DNA from: Burkholderia sp. 4M9327F10
Lineage (GTDB): Bacteria > Pseudomonadota > Gammaproteobacteria > Burkholderiales > Burkholderiaceae
Length of the DNA stretch: 64,000 nucleotides
NCBI RefSeq assembly: GCF_005503145.1
Contig: NZ_SCNV01000017.1
Coordinates: 79,747-143,746 of the forward strand
Reading direction: 5' to 3'
Made by a program: the position numbers and the translations under genes. The notes under the pieces were generated by a model. It worked only from the letters and a program-made list of their open reading frames with translations. It had not been told where the DNA came from and ran no database searches. Shown here in pieces: positions 13,201 through 17,491 of the stretch (position 1 is its first letter; each line of letters opens with the position of its first letter).

Positions 13201-13984
13201 AGGCTTGGCTGTAGGTGAGATCTACGCTGACGGGTTCGGGGACACGCTCATTGGTAACGGCACCATTGGCAGTGACTTTGTCAGCGACGCAGCCGGGAAT
13301 ACGCTGATTGCTGCCGCAGGCACGCAATTGCCGTACGAGATTGCCAGCTACGATGGCAATGGCGTTACAGTCAATCTCGCGGCAGGCACTGCAACGGTCC
13401 AGGGTGCGAGCATTAGCGACAAGCTGATTGGATTTACGAGTGCCGATGTGGGAGGCGACCACGATACGCTGTCAGCAGGGAGCGTGGCGAATGCGGTGCT
13501 TTCATCCAGTGGCACGAACAACACGCTCATCGCAGGCACGGGCGGCGGTGACCAGATTGAAGATAATGCAAGCGGGTACGATTATTTTGACGTGGGTGTG
13601 GGAGACGGGGCGGTCTCCCTCAATAACGGCTATTACGGCGCGACCTCCGCGACGCTGCCAACAGACGAACTTGATTTCGGAAGTGGCATTTCGGATTCGG
13701 ATCTGTGGTTCTCTAGATCAGGTTATGACCTGCTGGTCAACGTGATGGGCACGAATACCAGCGTCGATATCACTGGCTGGTTTGGTGGCCCCGATGGCGC
13801 GAGCGGTGATCCATTGGCAAAGATCACGGCAGGCGGACTGTCCATCACCAGTCAGGTATCGCAGCTTGTCCAGGCGATGGCGACCTACTCGGGTGATAAC
13901 CCCGGCTTCAATCCTGTTACCGCAACACAGATGCCAGCCAGCACGGCTTTGCAGAGCGTGATTGCCGTCTCATGGCATGCGTGA
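956..13984 (+). CDS. giant type I secreted repeat protein with N-terminal AHH nuclease domain
   Basis: A single open frame of 4,342 codons; I saw no cysteine, as is common for type I substrates. Residues 7-80 form an AHH-type HNH/endonuclease-VII nuclease domain (DHHIIPQ at 7-13, then DNRIFLP, SPHNGGPLSSY). Residues about 245-335 hold two or three hydrophobic stretches. Residues 480-1080 are Ser/Thr/Gly-rich beta-type sequence, 1000-1100 are Asp/Gly-rich, and 1199-1210 (DANHDGVINASD) is an EF-hand-like calcium loop. From about 1685 to 4200 there are about 25 degenerate repeats; the C-terminus (about 4238-4342) resembles the haemolysin-type calcium-binding related domain. Start: ATG with CGGGGA upstream. 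The exporter and glycosyltransferase genes follow. I infer a contact or diffusible antibacterial (or anti-eukaryotic) nuclease exported by type I secretion. An adhesin with a nuclease head is the alternative. Confidence 0.8.
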   Translation: MATAFQDHHIIPQNFAENPVIEFLTEEGLYNVQSVDNRIFLPASTALGGTLDLSPHNGGPLSSYQQSIETFLDNLENSPVFAEAQAGDATAAASIAAQVTTLQDAMKVALINGDLFTNTPANLTTAQVNQINDAFFNDPAAYAAANADQITAVNALQAQLGGDAAKFVSLSTPAQIEQALQYTKENGLNLSGGTPLAPSADGDISATAPAELMRYMDATSITVNATEDSADVGNIINKFIADETGSVVIDGKAVLGAAGIVLTAANAVGTYARARSQGESVLSADLEAGQTVVVAAAIGGLMLAAGELALPVLATVGAAVLVKSVAESAWTYLAEPVGKLGNLLSAGDLSDSIDAASEVSSALVEWAENSVTPFLQTLQVNAASFAANPAGYLQSLGQEIWNGTQGALAKLIGNTSQFLGENTNALMNVIDQGMQNLIQGESQLATQTLGSTTAALSSNIDNFTAGLTHNPLPTVSGIQVNPDGTLTVSSHIGSSGSESQVSSDSSGNVTVSTQSQSYSIPQAAVDGLNTAQQYIAGALANLNTYAQNADQTGIETAVNDQINDMFNSGVRVQFDESDWATIQAGGIVTLNVGPYPISVQMSGIESDGSGGITGEMTVTGPGGGAAWSDSIHLTPADVAPGQSSLWLSTSIEDTGQSLGVSVTGNDATSYLTGVGDNPIPIASTAVNTATNDYTVSGNTSAGLSYTLTIGPGGTVDVQAVTSTGSTVNLTGNTDDIAAIDTQSGITIQDTNSTDGISSSVSVNENGGGSLAIDGQVVVNFAAGSSVNGDTAGIITVSSAPATGWTESAQLSQSGALTQTFDSTTSGGSITLTFSDDPGSISGAAPQLTSATLDGQAIDLSGIYSDIQSNAQTSAQDAATQTGSLLTNDQSAIQTALATGDLSSLPGDPEGWLTGLSSLLQSASTDASVSGSIISDINSNSGDVALVPPASQDADPPSGYDYDPGLPTVPGNWSGTVIIDDGGNTETIAGGDLTSVTVDGATWDSNTLDASGGGGGDDGGDSGADEYADLMQALFGGDSASAMADVEFLEDQGVFIGAGVAGNPYTFASYSDYTPADGVPAAGNIPGIGDPADTSGHDGFGDGGGTDDGGTFVAFNDDGGGDGDGDTSPIVIVVDPLVLSTDGGSINLLSEQESQQTYGTQGFGRPTDTGWVGANTGFLATDVSGTITVIQNFTDLASLDANHDGVINASDPAWATLGVYVYASQDGVANGEYGFVSLSALGIQSINVVSTATNQTVNGNVISATATVTFTNGTTEAIDDVSFEGTTTPQIASQGLSGNSGTALGFYSRVLEYLPAKAEGTAQQVAQTTGSLASWASALPGQDSDYTSTLSRGSLEDVNDISVVGGDTLVYNQADPTYGTVLNLDDAHIYMLTANGSVEYNSAPIYADFNAAANSVAQELTGIGATATAVQAAATAQSNSESAAMAADTSNAAIGSDQDQGAAADAASTEQSWLTAFTYLASTLNSIPDATQVLSTSATDLEQIVLPSGAHYLTEADAQSAAFLLGNQSNLTTALAQGTAAFETLLAAVAQAWDVTKITFAAAGSNVQAAGGDLVLAATGAETLSDGATPSTYVILPGAQVQITNFHAGYNGSRLDFLSPGETVTISEVANGTQIQMGSTSVLLVGVNVSALSYFDNFAGVSAASFSNLNGAEINLASSGSVIEDGTTHIDTLTVTGSSDTLIANDGIDVLSANGASDTLVGGSGADMLNATGSTNTLVAGAGTNELVVSGAGSGNVLIGGTGVDDMLANSGQQTNDTFTGSTGNDVMRVTGNSNTLIAGSGVDALFANGNSNTLVSGSDNDLLEVGTGTGNLLVGGSGSSELVSDASGNTLVGGTGLTQAFYTADSMTVNLAAGTASVNGSGVGDTLINVANVDVVGTDDTLVAGNSAGILWGSGQDDTLIGGSGATTLISNMAGNTLEAGAGGAQVRYSYDGIVIDLATGAVTNVIGGGTSDTLIGVTQAVATGNSDTLIGTASGKDFLAGEGTGNTLIATGTSNTLTGGTASMLVSNNVGSNTLIAGTGAASVGYDASGVAIDLATGIVAEGAASDTLIGTFSVAQANGSDDALIGDSGATTLVSDAAGNTLIAGTGQTQVWYASSSVTVNLDAGTAGVNGASVGDTLTGIAVATVAGNNDTLVALGAGKTLESDGGTNTLVSDAAGNTLISLAGPTVASFGNGVSVNLGTGTAALNGTHDTLVGITLAQATGSDETLVGGSAASTLISDAAGNTLIAGTAQTAADYSDNNLTINLNAGSAGVSGAGTSDTLVGISIAIVAGSGNTLVGGNGDVLINVSGNSDTLIATGSGETLQGGSGNSTLISSAVGNTLQGGSGSTTADFLASGLTINLASNSVTGGGAAGVISGIPDVLINGNENTVLGSSHDVIEANGNANTLIAALGGSDFLEALSGSGNTIVAAGSQNTLEGGAGDTTLVSSAAGNTLIGGLGRTVAEYSGANLTVNLQAGTATVNGLGTSGGDTLIGITAAEVTGLDDTLIGSNGDVLSDSGLGDTLAANGDHDILKAGSGFSTLASNAAGNTLIGALGSTDAFYGGNDVTVNLADGMAEIDGSSTTDTLVGIDIAQAGGTGDTLFGTAGISTLASNGAGNTLIAGTTRTVASYGGSGVTVNLGTGTATVNGTGISDTLLNILAGSVTGANDTLIGSAGGDDFLVATGANDTLVASGNGNTLEGASGSDTLITNSAGNTLVGGVSGTVAFYTGNGLTVNLSGGLVTGVTDVIATGTNDILIAGSGNDTLTAQGAHDILEGGSGVSTLTGNGNGNSLIAGSGLTVAEYGGSGTTINLATQRVSVNGTGGDSLSGITVAEAVGSGQTLVGINDAMSTLVGNARGDTLVGGAIYDATYVNSQTDMETFATLQTVAYYAGNNISATNSSVSVNGSGIADALSGISDIEIVGDDDTFSGNGGILTGDEDTINGWGTLVGSDGTLIGSGYIWGSDNTAVGSGLIARAGNNNVLISAGTRAQLFGGSGTTTLVSNGTGNALYGGTGPTIAAFTSDVYVDLGNQVAEQWPNSYEGWLPGSAQYQGDYLTNITIAQAAGTGDILIAANNDTIGGNGDGNTLISQYYEDTQSPSYDHYAANNEAYFYANNLSINGGDDGLGYADSAQGEDTIVGWFTDYEVSGNNDHMFAIGALDEASGSNDVISGASTMEATGSNDTLIGGNDQSTLLASGYNDTLIAGWVMEAGVGTSVLIGWADGATLVGSTTGIAIASYGSVPDDSVYIPEETSTGTLSTVGLVVNLGNGTVSGGTVSWSEYDYVNGATVLDHSVVANTGVDTLIDISVAQAGGVGETLIGGAGLTTLTSDLQGNTLIAGTGRTVGYFAQNGVYVQLGGAGQSGEASISDDGDASLTGSAKFPGTTQDVLVGIQTVDIVGNNGYAGGSSAGGNLLEATGMDDTLAAQGTGNTLLASGSNETLYGSGSDLMQITGGTGENLLVSGGNSVLEDLGGSGTYDTLMASHNDTLIDQTGSAVLYGNLESNTLIGTGQTEVDYTWQPNEFPGSLVVNLATGIATDGNGDTDTLIGIGSVFSAAGPDTTLIGANTGGSFLWGAGQDTTVIAAGSDNTLEGGRLSTLVSSSIGGNTLIGGAVLRSRNAGVAFYSESFMTVNLATGIASAYGRMNDTLIRINEAEVSGQDETLIGGTGTTTLSTTLASAMVGGSTLIAGTGTTEVLYTGSGDVANLATGVVSSLDSADDTLIGTFVIGGLSGKNDVMVGGTNTETFIGSGSSDTFIGGSGATTFSGNLGGNTMIAGSGLSALDYNVTDGVIDLATDTVEGSAGSDTLIGVFTEAITMSSDNVIIGSLKGGDLLEVQGNDSTVIASGTSNVLDDYETGTATLVSGSVGNNTLIGSVDPTAAEYLLPIGGTVAEYTGANVTVNLGTDRATAGGATDTLLGITIAEAGGAHDILTGPGTLIGGLNSDTLSGGLAEYVAAGVTVNLGTQTATNGTASDTLVGITTALITGTNDILIGSSSGGDTLIGQASGNDTLMGGLHGNTLEDGLAYYSNSNLDISFTLTPVTDYVIGTVTASGAGHADTLVEVTDLELTGNDDTVSSGLAVGEIYADGFGDTLIGNGTIGSDFVSDAAGNTLIAAAGTQLPYEIASYDGNGVTVNLAAGTATVQGASISDKLIGFTSADVGGDHDTLSAGSVANAVLSSSGTNNTLIAGTGGGDQIEDNASGYDYFDVGVGDGAVSLNNGYYGATSATLPTDELDFGSGISDSDLWFSRSGYDLLVNVMGTNTSVDITGWFGGPDGASGDPLAKITAGGLSITSQVSQLVQAMATYSGDNPGFNPVTATQMPASTALQSVIAVSWHA
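6010..13560 (+). repeat. coding repeat tract: about 25 degenerate beta-type repeats in the giant protein
   Basis: The repeat core reads roughly VTVNLxTGTATVNG, xSDTLIGI, AxxTGxNDTLIGG, then one to three short DTLxAxGxxNTLxGGSG steps and a closing STLxSNAAGNTLIAGTGxT. Counting the VNL-type strand gives about 25 units of roughly 80-120 residues, with the number of short steps varying. The units are similar but not identical, so this is an old, diverged array. It recalls RTX nonapeptides (GGxGxDxLx) but the calcium-binding Asp in the second glycine loop is mostly missing, replaced by Asn, Ser or Thr. A parallel beta-roll or beta-helix is the likely fold. Thr, Ser and Asn are abundant, which would offer many sites for glycosylation. 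Confidence 0.8.
13668..13981 (+). other. C-terminal type I secretion region of the giant protein
   Basis: Residues about 4238-4281 (ELDFGSGISDSDLWFSRSG, then YDLLVNVMG and VDITGWFGG) follow the consensus I know for the haemolysin-type calcium-binding protein related domain, found just before the C-terminus of many type I secreted proteins. It is followed by an ITAGGLSIT strand and a helix QVSQLVQAMATYSG, also typical of proteobacterial RTX-like tails. The tail after it is uncharged and small-residue rich. This, together with the linked ABC/HlyD/TolC genes, is the basis for calling type I secretion. Confidence 0.72.
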
Positions 13985-13995
13985 CGGAGGGCGGC

Positions 13996-15393
13996 ATGTC
14001 GACAGCAATGACGGACGATGGTGTATTGAACGCCGCAGTTTCCATGACCTCGGCAGACGCATTCCGCCGCGCGAGCGAGCTGCACCACCAGGGCAAGTTT
14101 GCTGAAGCGGAAGCCCTGTTGCGCGAAGCAGTTACGCGGGACCCGAACAACAGCGATCTGAGAAACGCACGCGGCGTGATGTTCGCCGCGATGAAACGTT
14201 ACCTCGACGCCGTGTGGTGCTATCGGGATGCCCTCGCGATCAACCCGAAGGCAGCCGGCGTCTGGACGAATCTCGGCAATGCGCTCACCTGCCTGAAGCA
14301 TCTCAAGGGGGCGATCTCGTGCCACCAGCGAGCGATTGCACTGGCTCAGGGCGAAACATCGCTGCTTCATCATAACCTCGGCACAGCGCTGGCCGAAGCG
14401 GGGCAGCACGGTGAAGCCGTCGCCGCCTTCACGAAGGCGATCGAGCAAAGAAAGCAGTACGACCTGGCGCGATGGGATCGTGGGCGCAGTTATCTGTACC
14501 TGGGCAACTACCGGCAGGCATGGCCCGACTACGAGGTGCGGATTGTCACAGGACAGCTACCGAAAAAGGCGCTCCCAGGCCGACAGTGGAACGGCGAACC
14601 CTACTCGGGCAAGCGGCTGGTGCTCATCGTGGAGCAGGGCTTTGGCGACACGCTCTGGGTCGCGCGCTATCTGCCGCGCGTCAAGGCGCTCGGTGGAGAA
14701 CTCGTTATCGAGTGCCAGCAGGAACTCATTCCGCTGATCGCGGCCATGGGTGTGGCGGACCGGCTGATTCCGCGTAACGTCCCGCTGCCGTCTGCCGATT
14801 TCTACTGCTATCTGTGCAGCTTGCCGGGTCTGTTCACGGCGGACTTCGCCTCGATTCCGACGGCACCTTATCTCTTCCCACCGTCTGAGCGTCTCGGGAA
14901 ATTCGAGCCGCTTTTCAGGCAGGCTGCGGGACGTCTGAAGATCGGCATTGTCTGGTCCGGCAGCGTCACCTTCAGGAAGAACCAGGAGCGTGCCCAGCCC
15001 CTGATGCGCTTTTTCCAGGCGTTCGCGTTACCCGGTGTGCAGTTGTACAGCCTGCAGAAGGGGCCGCGTACGAAAGAGCTAACGTCCCTGCCCAGGGGCG
15101 GCCCGATCATCGATCTTGCGCCCTATCTGGATGATTTCGCGGATACCGCTGCCGCCATCTCGCAGCTCGATCTCGTGATCATGACCGACAGCGCGGTGGC
15201 TCACCTGGCCGGCGCGATGGGCAGGCCGGTCTGGGTGCTGCTCGGTTATGTCGCTCACTGGCTGTGGCTGCTCGACCGTACCGACAACCCGTGGTATCCG
15301 TCGCTGCGCCTCTTTCGTCCACGGGCTGAGGGCGACTGGGATTACGTGTTTGACTCCGCCTCGGTGGAACTCATGACACTCGCAAAGCTTTAG
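13996..15393 (+). CDS. TPR-containing glycosyltransferase (GT9/heptosyltransferase-like)
   Basis: A cytoplasmic protein of 465 residues. The first 180 or so residues are tetratricopeptide repeats (for example FRRASELHHQGKFAEAEALL and VWTNLGNALTCLKHLKGAI). The rest has the glycosyltransferase-B layout of ADP-heptose transferases: KRLVLIVEQGFGDTLWVARY, then GIVWSGS, and near the end LDLVIMTDSAVAHLAGAMG, the donor-binding region of GT9. TPR-GT fusions modify protein substrates in several secretion systems. The ATG at 13996 has GGAGGG five bases upstream, better than the in-frame ATG at 13972 inside the toxin gene. It starts 11 bp after the toxin stop and lies before the exporter, so the likely substrate is the giant protein before export. 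Substrate and sugar are inferred, not shown. Confidence 0.78.
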   Translation: MSTAMTDDGVLNAAVSMTSADAFRRASELHHQGKFAEAEALLREAVTRDPNNSDLRNARGVMFAAMKRYLDAVWCYRDALAINPKAAGVWTNLGNALTCLKHLKGAISCHQRAIALAQGETSLLHHNLGTALAEAGQHGEAVAAFTKAIEQRKQYDLARWDRGRSYLYLGNYRQAWPDYEVRIVTGQLPKKALPGRQWNGEPYSGKRLVLIVEQGFGDTLWVARYLPRVKALGGELVIECQQELIPLIAAMGVADRLIPRNVPLPSADFYCYLCSLPGLFTADFASIPTAPYLFPPSERLGKFEPLFRQAAGRLKIGIVWSGSVTFRKNQERAQPLMRFFQAFALPGVQLYSLQKGPRTKELTSLPRGGPIIDLAPYLDDFADTAAAISQLDLVIMTDSAVAHLAGAMGRPVWVLLGYVAHWLWLLDRTDNPWYPSLRLFRPRAEGDWDYVFDSASVELMTLAKL

Positions 15394-15422
15394 GGTGCCC
15401 GACGCCTTGTCCGGCGTCCCCG

Positions 15423-15451
15423 CCGGTTTCCTGGGACACCGGATCTTTTTA
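15423..15451 (+). terminator. possible weak Rho-independent terminator after the TPR-glycosyltransferase gene
   Basis: CCGGT (15423-15427) pairs with ACCGG (15438-15442), with partial extra pairing inside, and is followed by ATCTTTTTATT. The stem is short. It lies in the 128-bp space between the TPR-glycosyltransferase and UDP-xylose synthase genes and could attenuate read-through into the sugar and exporter genes. Confidence 0.35.
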
Positions 15452-15521
15452 TTCCCTGCCAGATGGATCGCGTCGATCGCGGATTTCCGGACGCGACACG
15501 ATCCGGACCTGGCATGACCAG

Positions 15522-16562
15522 ATGGCGCATCCAATGAATTATCCCGACAGACCAGATGTAACGAGGCAAACCGCGGCTCCCGCCATGCGACGTGTGCTGG
15601 TGACGGGCGGCGCGGGCTTTCTCGGCTCGCATCTGTGCGACCGGTTGATCGGGCAGGGACGTGAAGTGCTGGTGCTCGACAATTTCTCCACGGGCAGCAG
15701 GCGCAACGTGGCTCACCTGCTTGACCATCCGGATTTCGAAGTCATCTCCCATGACGTTGCTTTCCCGATCCACGTCGAGGCTGGCGAAATCTACAACCTG
15801 GCGTGCCCGGCCTCTCCCGTCCACTATCAGTCCGATCCCGTGCAGACCATCAGGTCAAGCGTGCTGGGCACGGCCAACATGCTCGATCTCGCGCAACGCA
15901 TGAAAGCGAAAATCCTGCAGGCATCGACCAGCGAAGTGTATGGCGACCCGGAGGTTCACCCCCAGCCGGAAACCTATCGCGGTAACGTCAATCCGGTCGG
16001 CCCCCGTGCCTGCTATGACGAGGGCAAGCGCTGCGCCGAAACACTGTGTTTTGATTATCACCGCCAGCACGGCACGCGCATCAGGGTGCCGCGGATCTTC
16101 AATACCTACGGGCCGCGCATGCATCACCACGATGGCCGGGTCGTCTCCAACTTCATCGTCCAGGCGCTCAGGGGCGACGACATCACGATCTACGGCGATG
16201 GGTCACAGACCCGTGCGTTCTGCTATGTCGATGACCTTATCGATGCCTTCGTGCTGATGATGGACGCAACTGACGAACTCACCGGCCCGGTCAATCTGGG
16301 AAACCCCCACGAGATCTCCGTGAGGGATATGGCCGGATACATCATCGACATGACCGGCTCACGCTCGAAACTGGTCTATACGGGCCTGCCCGTTGACGAT
16401 CCGGTACAACGATGTCCGGATATTTCGCTGGCGCGCAAGGTGCTTGGCTGGGAACCGCGGGTTTCGCTGGAAGACGGACTGCGCAGAACGATTGGCTATT
16501 TCGAGGCAACCATGGGCGATTTCTGCATGAGCGACGCACTGGTTGACGGGGGGCTGGCCTGA
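15522..16562 (+). CDS. UDP-glucuronate decarboxylase (UDP-xylose synthase)
   Basis: An extended short-chain dehydrogenase of 346 residues that oxidises UDP-glucuronate at C4, decarboxylates and reduces it to UDP-xylose, keeping NAD bound. The NAD loop is VTGGAGFLGSHL (27-38); the catalytic pair is Y165 and K169 in YDEGK; ASTSEVYGDPEVHPQPE and NPVGPRACYDEGKR are characteristic of UDP-xylose synthases rather than epimerases. The first residues (1-21) look dispensable; ATGs at 15534 and 15585 are alternatives and none has a strong ribosome site. Placed between two glycosyltransferase-like genes and the exporter, it probably supplies a pentose donor for decorating the secreted protein. The enzyme call is firm; the link to the toxin is inference. 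Confidence 0.85.
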   Translation: MAHPMNYPDRPDVTRQTAAPAMRRVLVTGGAGFLGSHLCDRLIGQGREVLVLDNFSTGSRRNVAHLLDHPDFEVISHDVAFPIHVEAGEIYNLACPASPVHYQSDPVQTIRSSVLGTANMLDLAQRMKAKILQASTSEVYGDPEVHPQPETYRGNVNPVGPRACYDEGKRCAETLCFDYHRQHGTRIRVPRIFNTYGPRMHHHDGRVVSNFIVQALRGDDITIYGDGSQTRAFCYVDDLIDAFVLMMDATDELTGPVNLGNPHEISVRDMAGYIIDMTGSRSKLVYTGLPVDDPVQRCPDISLARKVLGWEPRVSLEDGLRRTIGYFEATMGDFCMSDALVDGGLA

Positions 16563-16564
16563 CC

Positions 16565-17449
16565 ATGCGCGTTCTCCTTGTCATGCCGCATTTCTTCGGC
16601 GCACCGGTTCCCGACGCCACCAACCGCTCGCGTCTTGCGGGCGCACGCGCGGAACGCCTGCGTGCACTGGTCGCCGCGATCTGCAGTCCCCATCAGGCAC
16701 TCGGTACCGGTACCTTCGGGCTGGATCACGGCCAGGCCCGGGCCTGGCGCAGCACTTCGCCTGAACCCGACGTGCTCGACCTCGTTGTCTGCACAACAGG
16801 TGACGCCCATCTGCTGGATGAGGTGCGAGCACTGCACCCCCTGTTTCGCCACCATGCGACCCAGGCTGAACCCATGATGCTGGGTTTCGAGTGTCACAGG
16901 CTGCTGCTTGCTGCGCGGGGGCGGTACGACTACTACGGGTTCGTTGAGGATGATGTCGTGCTGACGGATCCACTTTTTTTCCGCAAACGCAAACTTTTCG
17001 ATCAGCGCTTCGGACCGGAAGCATTGCTGCAGCCCAACCGGTACGAAGTCTCGCCGACCGGACCGGTGCACAAGCTGTACGTCGATTACCGCCTGAATCC
17101 CCGTGTGACCGTGCGTTATCAGGACATCACCGATGTGCCGCATCTGGACATGCCGTTCATGGAAAGTGCCGTGTCGTTCGAGCGGACAACCTATCCTTCA
17201 GCCGGATGTTTCTTCCTGAGCGCGGCACAACTGGACCGGTGGGTCGAGAGCCCGAATTTCCTGGACGGAGATACGTCCTATCTGAGTGCACTCGACTCGG
17301 CCGTGACGCTTTCGGTCATGAAGACCTTCCGGGTCTACAAACCGGTGTTGCGTGACGCCTGGTTCCTGGAGGTCCTGCATGCGTCGCCCCGCTGGATCGG
17401 CTCGGTCACGCGTGTAGCCACACTGGCGGATCTCGTCGATGAGCGGTAA
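16565..17449 (+). CDS. putative glycosyltransferase-like protein with EDD motif
   Basis: 294 residues, no signal peptide. The N-terminus MRVLLVMPHFFG looks like the first strand of a nucleotide-binding fold and is followed by a variable Arg-rich part. The strongest feature is YYGFVEDDVVLTDPLFFRKRKLF (E128-D129-D130), which resembles the acidic DxD-type metal and nucleotide-sugar site of GT-A glycosyltransferases, preceded by a helix ending in LLLAARGRYD. The C-terminal half has conserved-looking Trp, Cys and Asp residues but no domain I can name. The start codon lies two bases after the UDP-xylose synthase stop, so the two are translationally linked, which supports a sugar-transfer role, perhaps using UDP-xylose. 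It may equally belong to an uncharacterised family. Confidence 0.5.
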   Translation: MRVLLVMPHFFGAPVPDATNRSRLAGARAERLRALVAAICSPHQALGTGTFGLDHGQARAWRSTSPEPDVLDLVVCTTGDAHLLDEVRALHPLFRHHATQAEPMMLGFECHRLLLAARGRYDYYGFVEDDVVLTDPLFFRKRKLFDQRFGPEALLQPNRYEVSPTGPVHKLYVDYRLNPRVTVRYQDITDVPHLDMPFMESAVSFERTTYPSAGCFFLSAAQLDRWVESPNFLDGDTSYLSALDSAVTLSVMKTFRVYKPVLRDAWFLEVLHASPRWIGSVTRVATLADLVDER

Positions 17450-17491
17450 CAGTGTGAGGCCGCGCCCGATGCCAGCACGCAGGACACAATC

